Source of the DNA: Streptomyces sp. Ru71
Lineage (GTDB): Bacteria; Actinomycetota; Actinomycetes; Streptomycetales; Streptomycetaceae
Direction: 5' to 3'
Length of the DNA: 39,744 bases
Assembly (NCBI RefSeq): GCF_002920535.1
Contig: NZ_PQSS01000068.1
Location: 1 to 39,744 of the forward strand
This document shows positions 1 through 9,816 of the stretch, one piece after another. The position numbers were made by a program, and so were the translations under genes. The number at the start of each line of letters is the position of its first letter. The stretch's first letter is position 1. The notes under the pieces were generated by a model. The model worked only from the letters and a program-made list of their open reading frames with translations, was not told the origin of the DNA and ran no database searches.

Positions 1-4
1 CGGC

Positions 5-2752
<2,748 letters not shown>

Positions 2753-2954
2753 GGGTCTCGACTCCTCGAGGACGCGGTGGCTGCCCTGACGTCGAGGAAC
2801 ATACCCAGATCGAAGGCTCATGGGTACGTCTACTTGCACGTCATGCGCCCGTAACCAGTCGTCCGCCAGCGGATCGAAAGTCAAGGCTTGGCAAGCAACC
2901 GAGAGTTTTTGTTTTCACTTCTTGAACGCATCAACACCCGTAGACCTTGGCTGT

Positions 2955-2968
2955 CGCTCACATGAGCG
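2955..2968. promoter_or_regulatory. 14-bp palindrome, copy 1 (CGCTCA-N2-TGAGCG)
   Basis: A perfect 6+6 inverted repeat with a 2-bp spacer (CA) lies about 200 bp upstream of the ppdK start. The same arms recur 101 bp away at 3056-3069 with spacer TC. Two identical palindromes in one non-coding stretch suggest operator sites for a dimeric regulator, possibly acting by looping. The cognate protein is unknown. Confidence 0.5.
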
Positions 2969-3004
2969 GCTTTCGGCACGTCTGAGTTCGCCCGATGAAC
3001 GATC

Positions 3005-3032
3005 AAAGGGTGGCACTCAGTGCCACCCCTTT
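3005..3032. promoter_or_regulatory. Dyad GGGTGGCAC-TCA-GTGCCACCC
   Basis: Perfect 9-bp arms (3008-3016 and 3020-3028) with a 3-bp spacer are flanked by AAA and CTTT, which nearly extend the symmetry. The dyad sits midway between the two CGCTCA-N2-TGAGCG copies. A further AGGGGTGGC at 3081-3089 is complementary to GCCACCCCT at 3022-3030, so alternative pairing is possible in RNA or DNA. It could be an operator for ppdK or part of a structured leader; I recognise no specific regulator. Confidence 0.5.
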
Positions 3033-3055
3033 CAGAAGTGCAGTCGCCCTCGAAT

Positions 3056-3069
3056 CGCTCATCTGAGCG
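3056..3069. promoter_or_regulatory. 14-bp palindrome, copy 2 (CGCTCA-N2-TGAGCG)
   Basis: Second copy of the 14-bp palindrome found at 2955-2968, with spacer TC. The rest of the 2753-3186 gap contains no credible gene; the short reading frames there lack ribosome binding sites and recognisable sequence. Confidence 0.5.
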
Positions 3070-3140
3070 CAACCCTTATCAGGGGTGGCGAGAATCACGC
3101 TCCCACACGGGGCGCGATTTCACCATGCGGACGGGTATCC

Positions 3141-3174
3141 GTGACGGCCGACCATCACACGGCACAGCCGTCAC
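3141..3174 (-). terminator. Possible hairpin downstream of the ROK regulator gene
   Basis: GTGACGGC (3141-3148) and GCCGTCAC (3167-3174) form an 8-bp inverted repeat 13-46 bp beyond the stop codon of the ROK gene. A further direct copy of GCCGTCACACG overlaps that stop codon (3183-3193). There is no T-tract, so this would be a GC-hairpin terminator of the kind common in Streptomyces. Weak call. Confidence 0.35.
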
Positions 3175-3186
3175 ACGACCGGGCCG

Positions 3187-4413
3187 TCACACGCCCAGCG
3201 CCCGCAGCCGCTCCTCCGCCCGTTCCGGCGCGTACAGGTGCTCCACGACCAGAGCCCCCGCGCCCAGCAGCGCCGCCCGCTCCCCGAGCCGGGAGGTCAC
3301 CACCTCCAGATGAGCGGTGGAGCGCGGCAGCGCCCGCTGGTACAGCAGCTCGCGCACGCCGGTGAGGAACGGCGTTCCGGCCAGGTCCCCGGCGATCATC
3401 AGCACGCCCGGGTTGAGCAGGGTGACCACCGTCGCCAGCACCTCGCCGACCCGGCGCCCCGCCTCCCGCGCCAGCCCCACGGCCTCCGGATGCCCGGCCG
3501 CCAGCAGCTCCCGCACATCCGAGCCGGACGCCGCCGGCACCCCGGCCTCCGCCAGCCGCCGCGCCACGGCACCGCCGCTCGCGACGGCGGCCAGACAGCC
3601 GTAGGAGCCGCACCGGCACAGCGCCCGCTCCCCCTCGGGCACCCGGATGTGCCCGATGTCGCCGGCGCCGCCGTCGATGCCCCGGTAGATGGAGCCGTCC
3701 ACCACCACGCCGGCGCCGATTCCCGTCGACACCTTGACCAGCGCGAACGCCGAGCAGTCCGGGTAGCCGGCGCGCTGTTCGCCGTACGCCATGAGGTTGG
3801 CGTCGTTGTCGACGAGCACCGGGACCGACGTCGGGCCGGTGTGCTCGGCGAAGGCGCGGGCCAGGCGGCCCCTTATGTCGTAGCCGTCCCAGCCCGGCAT
3901 GATCGGGGGCTGGACGACGCGGCCCGAGTCGCTGTCCACCGGGCCGGGCACGGCCAGCCCGATGCCGCACACCTCCTGCGCGCCGCGCCCGGAGCGCGCG
4001 AGCAGTCCGGCGAACCAGCGGCCCAGCTCGCCCAGCACCGCCTCGGGGCCGTCCTCGACGACCAGGGTCCCGGTGTGCTCGGCGAGCAGCTCGCCGGTCA
4101 GGGTCAGCAGGGCGGCCCGGGCGTGGCGGGTGTCCAGGTCGGCGGCCAGCACCACCGCGTGCTCGTCGTCGAACTCCAGGGTGATGGAGGGGCGCCCGCC
4201 CAGCGGTGAGCCGACCGGTCCGCCGGCGCCCTCGCGCAGCCAGCCGGCCCGGAAGAGCCGGTCCAGGCGCTGGCCGACGGTCGCCCGGGACAGTCCGGTC
4301 GCCTGCTGAAGGGCCCCGCGGGTGGTGGCGCGGCCGCTGCGCACGAGTTCGAGCAGATCTCCCGCGCCGGCCTGGTTCCCGCCGCGTCCGGTCCTGCCGG
4401 GCCGTCCCGTCAT
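3187..4413 (-). CDS. ROK-family transcriptional regulator (sugar-responsive repressor type)
   Basis: Predicted DNA-binding repressor of the NagC/XylR class (408 aa). An N-terminal winged helix-turn-helix (about residues 15-65, with GLSRATVGQRLDRL) precedes a ROK sugar-kinase-like fold. That fold has a VDNDANL motif, AGDIGHI, and the zinc-binding CRCGSYGC cluster. The residue after GCL, usually Glu in ROK sugar kinases, is Ala here, which fits a regulator that binds rather than phosphorylates its ligand. The ATG at 4413 was preferred over the ATG at 4437 because AAGGGGG lies about 5 nt upstream of it, while the upstream ATG has no ribosome binding site. The gene is divergent from two glycosidase genes and probably controls them in response to their sugar product (inference). 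Confidence 0.88.
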   Translation of the reverse strand: MTGRPGRTGRGGNQAGAGDLLELVRSGRATTRGALQQATGLSRATVGQRLDRLFRAGWLREGAGGPVGSPLGGRPSITLEFDDEHAVVLAADLDTRHARAALLTLTGELLAEHTGTLVVEDGPEAVLGELGRWFAGLLARSGRGAQEVCGIGLAVPGPVDSDSGRVVQPPIMPGWDGYDIRGRLARAFAEHTGPTSVPVLVDNDANLMAYGEQRAGYPDCSAFALVKVSTGIGAGVVVDGSIYRGIDGGAGDIGHIRVPEGERALCRCGSYGCLAAVASGGAVARRLAEAGVPAASGSDVRELLAAGHPEAVGLAREAGRRVGEVLATVVTLLNPGVLMIAGDLAGTPFLTGVRELLYQRALPRSTAHLEVVTSRLGERAALLGAGALVVEHLYAPERAEERLRALGV

Positions 4414-4437
4414 GCGCACCCCCTTGTGTTTCCCCAT

Positions 4438-4490
4438 CGTGCATTACATAGTGAGTTTTGCGTGTTAAATAGACGTAACCCTTCGGTGGT
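4438..4490. promoter_or_regulatory. AT-rich divergent promoter/operator region of the ROK-glycosidase locus
   Basis: A short AT-rich island (TTACATAGTGAG, GTTAAATAGACGTAAC) sits in otherwise roughly 75% GC DNA between the divergent ROK and glycosidase starts. The imperfect dyad GTTA-N8-TAAC resembles the AT-rich operators typical of ROK repressors. Exact -10/-35 boxes could not be assigned with confidence. Confidence 0.4.
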
Positions 4491-4522
4491 CCCGGCCGAT
4501 CCGCTCGGCCGCACGTCTTTCG

Positions 4523-4588
4523 GGGAGTCCCGAGTGGATCGCACCGCGCAGGCCGGGCCGTCCCGTGTGGACCGCACCGCGCAGCTCA
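4523..4588 (+). repeat. In-frame 33-bp tandem duplication at the glycosidase start
   Basis: Two adjacent 33-bp units, from about 4523 and 4556, each contain GTCCCG followed by a GTG codon and the sequence for VDRTAQ. The repeat keeps frame and supplies two alternative GTG starts (4534 and 4567). Only the first has a good Shine-Dalgarno sequence. Confidence 0.7.
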
Positions 4589-6024
4589 CCGCCGCCCGCG
4601 GCACCGAGCCGGATATCGCGTACGATCCGCCCCCCGTCCCCTGCGACCTGCACCGCAGCGCCGCCGCGGTGCTGGAGGCCAACTGGACCGGCGCCTCCAC
4701 CGTGCCGTCGAAGCGCCTGTACCCGCACCAGTGGTCCTGGGACTCGGCGTTCATCGCCATCGGGCTCAGGCACCTCTCCGCGTTACGGGCACAGACCGAG
4801 CTGGAGACGCTGCTGGCCGCGCAGTGGGGCGACGGGCGAGTGCCGCACATCGTGTTCAACCCGGCCGTCCCCCTCGACGCCTACTTCCCCAGCCCCGACT
4901 TCTGGCGCTCCTCCACCGCCGGACGCACCGCCGGCGCCCCGCGCACGGTACAGACCTCGGGCATCGTCCAGCCACCGGTGCACGCGCTGGCCGCCTGGCT
5001 GGTGCACCGCGCCGACCCGGAGCTGTCCCGGGCGCGCGGCTTCCTCGCCCGGGTGTATCCGAGGCTGGCCGCCTGGCACCGCTATCTGCTGCACCGGCGG
5101 GACCTGGGCGGGGCGGGACTGGTGTCCGTGGTGCACCCGTGGGAGCAGGGCATGGACAACAGCCCCTGCTGGGACGCCCCGCTGGCCCGCGTCAGGCCCG
5201 CCCCGGCCCGCTCCTTCCGCCGCGCCGACCTCGACCACGGCGCCGCCGAAGACCGGCCCACCGACCTGGACTACGGGCGGTACGTGCGGCTGGCGACCGA
5301 CTACCGGGATCGCGGATACGCCGACGGCCACGGTGACTTCGCCGTCGAGGACCCCTCCTTCAACGCCCTGCTCATCGCCTCCGAGCACGCCCTCGCGCGG
5401 ATCGCGCACGAACTCGGCGCTCCCGGCACGGCCCGGCACGCGCGTGCCGAGCGGCTGACCGGGGTGCTCGTGGAGCGGCTGTGGGACCCGGGACGGGGCA
5501 TGTTCTTCTGCCGGGACGTCGTCACCGGCGAGCAGATCGGCGAGCGCGGGGTGTCCGGGCTGATCCCGCTGCTGCTGCCGGCGCTGCCCCGTGAGCAGGT
5601 CACGGCCCTGGTCGCGACGCTCACCGGCCCGCACTTCGGGCTGGGCACCACCACCCGCCTGGTGCCCAGCTACGACCTGCTCGGCGAGTCCTTCGACCCG
5701 CACCGCTACTGGCGAGGCCCGGCCTGGTTCAACACCGGCTGGCTGATCGAGCGCGGGCTGAGAACCCACGGCGAGCGGGAGCGGGCCGACGCCCTCGCGG
5801 AGGCGCTGCCGGCCATCGCCGCCGCGTCCGGTTTCGCCGAGTACGTCGACCCGTACACCGGCGAGCCGTGCGGGACACGGGACTTCGCGTGGACGGCGGC
5901 GCTGGCGCTCGACCTGGTGCACGGCACGGCGGGGCGGGCCCCGGGCGCGGGCGTGTCCCCGGCGGCCGGCGAGACGTTCGGCAAGAGCAGCGACAGGGAC
6001 TCAAGGGGAGGGGAGAGGGGATGA
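4534..6024 (+). CDS. MGH1-like (GH63-type) glycoside hydrolase
   Basis: Probable intracellular retaining-fold glycosidase (496 aa, no signal peptide). It has an (alpha/alpha)6-barrel sequence typical of the GH63/MGH1-like group. Diagnostic stretches are YPHQWSWDSAF near residue 65, HPWEQGMDNSPCWD around 205, and FAEYVDPYTGEPCGT near the C-terminus; acidic residues in the last two are the usual catalytic candidates. This family includes mannosyl- and glucosylglycerate hydrolases, so a small glucoside or compatible solute is a plausible substrate (inference). The GTG at 4534 was chosen for GGGGAG 7 nt upstream. A second GTG at 4567 lies in a 33-bp near-copy of the same start region, so the start is uncertain. 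The stop overlaps the next gene by 4 nt (ATGA). Confidence 0.85.
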   Translation: MDRTAQAGPSRVDRTAQLTAARGTEPDIAYDPPPVPCDLHRSAAAVLEANWTGASTVPSKRLYPHQWSWDSAFIAIGLRHLSALRAQTELETLLAAQWGDGRVPHIVFNPAVPLDAYFPSPDFWRSSTAGRTAGAPRTVQTSGIVQPPVHALAAWLVHRADPELSRARGFLARVYPRLAAWHRYLLHRRDLGGAGLVSVVHPWEQGMDNSPCWDAPLARVRPAPARSFRRADLDHGAAEDRPTDLDYGRYVRLATDYRDRGYADGHGDFAVEDPSFNALLIASEHALARIAHELGAPGTARHARAERLTGVLVERLWDPGRGMFFCRDVVTGEQIGERGVSGLIPLLLPALPREQVTALVATLTGPHFGLGTTTRLVPSYDLLGESFDPHRYWRGPAWFNTGWLIERGLRTHGERERADALAEALPAIAAASGFAEYVDPYTGEPCGTRDFAWTAALALDLVHGTAGRAPGAGVSPAAGETFGKSSDRDSRGGERG

Positions 6025-7979
6025 CGGACCGGAATCATCTGCTCGTGCACGGGGGGACGTTCGCCGCGGTGGGTGACGGCGGCGACATCACCGCAGGGCG
6101 GGGCGGGCACCTGCCCGCCGGGCTGTTCGTCCGGGACGGACGGCATCTGAGCCGCTGGCAGCTGACCGTGGACGGCGCGGTCGCGGAGGTGCTGACGCCG
6201 GTCGCGGACGGCGGAGACGGCGCGCGCTGTGTGCTCGTCCCGCGCGGCGGCCGTAACGAGCCGCCCGCGTACACGCTGTTCCGGGAGCAGGCCGTCGGGG
6301 ACGGTTCGTTCGTCGAGGCGCTGCGTGTGGTCGGCAACCGGCCGGTGCCGACGACGGTACGGCTCGCCCTCACCGTGGACGCCGACTTCGCCGACCAGTT
6401 CGAGCTGCGCTCCGACCACCGCACCTACGCCAAGCTCGGCGTCGTACGCTCCCGTCAAGTGCTCGACGACGGGCTGGAGTTCAGCTACCGGCGCGGTGCG
6501 TGGCGCTCGTGCACGACGATCACCGCGGACCCGGCGCCGGACGCCGTCGAGGAGACCGGCACGGGTGCGCGGCGCCTGCTGTGGACGCTTCAGCTGCCGG
6601 CGCACGGCACGGCCGAGCTGACCCTGCGGGTGATGGCCCGGCCGCACGGGGAGAAGCGGGCGCTGCGCGTGCCGCGCTCCCCGCGGTCGGTGACCGAGCG
6701 GCGGCTGGCCGAGGAGGAGCGGTTCCTGGAGGGCGTGGCCTTCCCCACCGGCTGGCCGGAGCTGGCCGCGGCCTGCGCGCGGGGCCTGGCCGACCTGGCG
6801 GCGCTGCAGGTGCCGGCCCGCGGACCGGACGGCGAGGAGCTGCGCGTCCCGGCCGCCGGCGCCCCGTGGTTCCTCACCCTGCTCGGCCGGGACGCCCTGC
6901 TGACCTCGCTGTTCACCCTCCCCTACCGGCCCCGGCCGGCCGCCGACACGCTCCTCGCGCTCGCCGCGACCCAGGCGGGCGAGGACGGCGCGGCGCCGGT
7001 CGCCCAGCCCGGCAAGATCGTGCACGAGGTACGGCACGGAGAGCTGGCGCACTTCGGGCAGGTGCCGTACGCCCGCTACTACGGCTCGGTCGACGCCACC
7101 CCGCTCTTCCTGGTCCTGCTCGGCGCGTACGTCGAGCAGACCGGCGACACCGGCCTGGCCGTCCGGCTCCAGCCGCACGCCCGCGCGGCCGTGACCTGGA
7201 TGCTGGACCACGGCGGGCTCACCTCCCGCGGCTATCTGGTCTACCGCGCCGACCGGGGCGGCCTGGCCAACCAGAACTGGAAGGACTCCCCCGGCGCGAT
7301 CTGTTCCGCCGACGGCACCCGGCCCGCCGGCCCGGTGATGGCGGCGGGCGCCCAGGGCTACGCGTACGACGCGCTGCGCCGCACGGCGTGGCTGGCGCGC
7401 ACGGTGTGGCACGACGAGGTGTACGCGGCGCTGCTGGAACAGGCCGCCGCCGACCTGCGCGACCGCTTCCAGCGAGACTTCTGGATGCCGGAGCACGACT
7501 TCCCGGCGCTGGCCCTGGACGGGGCGGGCCGCCGGGTCGACGCGCTGGCCTCGGACGCCGGGCATCTGCTGTGGTCGGGGCTGCTGGACAAGGAGTACGG
7601 CGAGCAGGTCGGCCGGCGTCTGCTGGAGCCGGACTTCTTCTCCGGCTGGGGCGTGCGCACGCTGGCGGCGGGGCAGCCGGCGTACCACCCGCTGTCGTAC
7701 CACCGGGGTTCGGTGTGGCCGCACGACAACGCGCTGATCGCGCTCGGCCTGGCGCGCTACGGCCTGCACGACGAGGCCCGCGCGGTGGCGGGGGCGCTGG
7801 TCGACGCGGCGACGGCCGGCGGGCACCGGCTGCCGGAGGTGCTGGCGGGGTACGGGCGGGACACGCATGCGGAGCCGGTGCCGTATCCGCATGCGTGCCT
7901 GCGCGAGGCCCGCTCGGCGGCGGCACCGCTGGCGCTGCTCACTGCCGTGGGGGCCGTGGGGGTGCTGTCACCCGCGTGA
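6021..7979 (+). CDS. Glycogen-debranching-like protein (amylo-alpha-1,6-glucosidase family)
   Basis: The 652-aa cytoplasmic protein has an N-terminal beta-rich domain of the GDE_N_bis type (about residues 1-215, GLFVRDGRHLSRWQL). It is followed by an (alpha/alpha)6 glucosidase barrel with PWFLTLLGRDALLTS, NQNWKDSP and the late YHRGSVWPHDNALIALGL motif. Proteins of this kind are annotated as amylo-alpha-1,6-glucosidases, but few have a known substrate. Translation starts at ATG 6021 inside the stop codon of the upstream glycosidase, after GGGGAGAGGGG, so the two are translationally coupled. The two glycosidases and the divergent ROK repressor look like one catabolic unit for a glucose-containing oligosaccharide or glucoside. 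The gene converges on the next with only 4 bp between stops. Confidence 0.88.
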   Translation: MTDRNHLLVHGGTFAAVGDGGDITAGRGGHLPAGLFVRDGRHLSRWQLTVDGAVAEVLTPVADGGDGARCVLVPRGGRNEPPAYTLFREQAVGDGSFVEALRVVGNRPVPTTVRLALTVDADFADQFELRSDHRTYAKLGVVRSRQVLDDGLEFSYRRGAWRSCTTITADPAPDAVEETGTGARRLLWTLQLPAHGTAELTLRVMARPHGEKRALRVPRSPRSVTERRLAEEERFLEGVAFPTGWPELAAACARGLADLAALQVPARGPDGEELRVPAAGAPWFLTLLGRDALLTSLFTLPYRPRPAADTLLALAATQAGEDGAAPVAQPGKIVHEVRHGELAHFGQVPYARYYGSVDATPLFLVLLGAYVEQTGDTGLAVRLQPHARAAVTWMLDHGGLTSRGYLVYRADRGGLANQNWKDSPGAICSADGTRPAGPVMAAGAQGYAYDALRRTAWLARTVWHDEVYAALLEQAAADLRDRFQRDFWMPEHDFPALALDGAGRRVDALASDAGHLLWSGLLDKEYGEQVGRRLLEPDFFSGWGVRTLAAGQPAYHPLSYHRGSVWPHDNALIALGLARYGLHDEARAVAGALVDAATAGGHRLPEVLAGYGRDTHAEPVPYPHACLREARSAAAPLALLTAVGAVGVLSPA

Positions 7980-7983
7980 GGGG

Positions 7984-9627
7984 TTACTGGACGTCGACGA
8001 AGTCCAGGCGGCTGTAGCTGTAGAAGCGGTAGAGGTCATCGCCTGCGTACCTGGCCTGCCAGTCGCCGTCCTTGGCCGCTGTGAAGGTCATGGTGAAGCT
8101 GCCGTCCTGGCCTGTGGTGGTGGCGCCGACCCCGCGCCAGGTGGTGGTGCCGTACTCGCGGAAGTAGATGCCGATCCGTTCGCCCGGCAACGCGTACCAC
8201 ACCGCGGGGTTCACGCCTTCGTACTTCTCGCTGAGCTTGCCGGTGACGGTGATCGGGGCACCCGCCTTGACCGGCTCCGGGTTCGCGTTGAACTCGGGGA
8301 ACGCCGTCATGGTGCGCGCCCCGTACGCGGCCGGGGAGGCGGTGCCGGCCGGGATGTCCTTGGTCCCGGCGAACTGGAACCGCCAGTCGCCAGGGCCCGG
8401 GTAGGGCATGTTCTCGGCCGTGACGGTGCGGGAGCTGTTCCCCGCCGTGGCAGGGCTGTCGAGGGTCTGCTTGGTGACCCAGTCCGTGGTCCCCTTGGCC
8501 TTGAACTGGACGTTCACTGTGAGGGTCGTCGCCGCCGGGAGGTCGTACCGGTCGAAGATGCCCGACACCGTGACCTTCTTGTACGGGCTGACGGTGATGG
8601 CGAGGTTCCTGTGGAAGCCCGCGCTCGTCGTCGGGTCCGAGCTGAAGGTCGTACGCGTGCCCCACAGCCACGGCGTTTCCGGGAGAGCGGCCAGCTTCGG
8701 CTGGGTGCCGTAGATGGGGACCTGGACGGTGAACCGCCCGTCCTCACCCGCCGTGAAGTTCCGTTCCCTGTACCACGTGGAGTTGTAGGCCTTGTACACC
8801 TCCATCGCCGTCCCGAGGGGCACCGGCCTGGAGACGCCGTCGCGGTACCGGTAGGTGGCCCGGCCGGTCAGCGGGGCGTCGGTCCCGTCCGGGCCGGTCA
8901 CCTTGGGCGAGTCCAGCGTGATGGTGGTCTCCGCGATGGGAACGACGACATAGCGGGCCTGACCGTGTGAGGGGTCCGCGCCGGCCGGACGGACGGCCAC
9001 CCTGACGTCGTTCTGCCACGTCCTCTTGTCCTGCTTCTCCGTGCCGGTGAAGGTGAAGGGCACCTCAAGGTGTCCCGCGGCGTCGGTGGTCACCCCCGTC
9101 CTCGCCGCAGTCGTCTCCACCACGAGGCGGCCGTTCACCATCGGCTTCTCGGAGTCGTCACGCGGGTCGCGCAGCGTCGCGTCCGCCTTGAGGGTGACCG
9201 TCCTGTGCTCCAGGTCCGGGGTGCCGATCACGTCGAACGTCTTGACCAACGGGATCAGGTGGTAGTCGAGGACGGCCTCGTCCTTGTGCAGGACCGTTTC
9301 GCCCCCGGTGCCCGCGTACTCGACGTCCACGGCGTACCGGCCCAGGTCCGCCAGGCGCAGCGCAGAGGTCTTGACGGCGGTCCCACCGGAGTCGGCGCCG
9401 AATTCGGTGACGGTCGCCACCGGGGCGTCGGTGCCCTCCTTGCGCAGGACCACCTTCAGGTCCTCAGGCGGCGTGCTGGTACCGAAGTCCACGTAGACCC
9501 GGGTGTCGTCCGTCCGCACCGAGGGCCCGTTCGGATACGGGTCGGCCGCCTGCGCCGCCGTCGGCATCGCGAGGAGGCCGCCGAGCGCGCCGAGCGTGCA
9601 CAGCGCCGCGAGGGTGCGTCTTCTCAT
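7984..9627 (-). CDS. Secreted protein with Ig-like beta-sandwich repeats, function unknown
   Basis: The 547-aa product starts with a clear Sec signal peptide (RRR, hydrophobic core, cleavage likely after PTAAQA, near residue 27). The mature part is rich in T, V, G and D and looks like serial Ig-like or surface beta-sandwich domains. Recurrent phrases have the form ITVTGKL...DGSFTMTFTA and DGRFTVQVPI. The last domain ends in WQARYAGDDLYRFYSYSRLDFVDVQ-type sequence, seen in many Streptomyces exported proteins. No catalytic motif, sortase signal or membrane anchor is visible. ATG 9627 follows GGGGGGAG. It is divergent from the LTA-synthase-like gene. Adhesion or cell-surface structure is only a guess. 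Confidence 0.85.
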   Translation of the reverse strand: MRRRTLAALCTLGALGGLLAMPTAAQAADPYPNGPSVRTDDTRVYVDFGTSTPPEDLKVVLRKEGTDAPVATVTEFGADSGGTAVKTSALRLADLGRYAVDVEYAGTGGETVLHKDEAVLDYHLIPLVKTFDVIGTPDLEHRTVTLKADATLRDPRDDSEKPMVNGRLVVETTAARTGVTTDAAGHLEVPFTFTGTEKQDKRTWQNDVRVAVRPAGADPSHGQARYVVVPIAETTITLDSPKVTGPDGTDAPLTGRATYRYRDGVSRPVPLGTAMEVYKAYNSTWYRERNFTAGEDGRFTVQVPIYGTQPKLAALPETPWLWGTRTTFSSDPTTSAGFHRNLAITVSPYKKVTVSGIFDRYDLPAATTLTVNVQFKAKGTTDWVTKQTLDSPATAGNSSRTVTAENMPYPGPGDWRFQFAGTKDIPAGTASPAAYGARTMTAFPEFNANPEPVKAGAPITVTGKLSEKYEGVNPAVWYALPGERIGIYFREYGTTTWRGVGATTTGQDGSFTMTFTAAKDGDWQARYAGDDLYRFYSYSRLDFVDVQ

Positions 9628-9712
9628 GTGTCTCCCCCCAGGGATTCAAGATCCAATCAGCTTCCAGACCTCCGCTGGGGACGGAAGGTTGTACGGAACC
9701 GGAGCATTTGTT

Positions 9713-9746
9713 GGACGTCCGTTTGCCGGGTGTTTGCCCACCCGGC
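9713..9746. promoter_or_regulatory. Palindromes in the 9.6-9.8 kb divergent intergenic region
   Basis: GGACGTCC (9713-9720) is followed at once by a perfect 8-bp inverted repeat, GCCGGGTG (9725-9732) and CACCCGGC (9739-9746), with a 6-bp spacer. They lie between the secreted-protein and sulfatase genes. They could be operator sites or a 5'-leader hairpin of the sulfatase mRNA. No core promoter was assigned. Confidence 0.4.
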
Positions 9747-9816
9747 TGAACGCCCCCCGAGGCCCCGCCGTACGCAAGGACGACACCGCGCCGGCCCCCG
9801 ACGGAAGGACCCCGGG

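Noticed and set aside
2753..2884. 44-residue N-terminal extension of PpdK
   Set aside because: No ribosome binding site at the upstream ATG and the sequence does not resemble the family; GTG 2752 has GAGGAG.
3005..3032. CIRCE/HrcA or HAIR/HspR heat-shock operator
   Set aside because: The GGCACTC half resembles CIRCE, but the spacer is 3 bp instead of 9 and the arms do not match the consensus; no chaperone gene is near.
2881..3072. 63-codon minus-strand frame upstream of ppdK
   Set aside because: No ribosome binding site or recognisable sequence, and it spans several palindromes; treated as non-coding.
9070..9816. N-terminal extension of the LTA-synthase-like protein
   Set aside because: The added sequence is antisense to the secreted-protein gene and Arg-rich without structure. 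TTG 9817 has GGAAGGA and begins the plausible protein.
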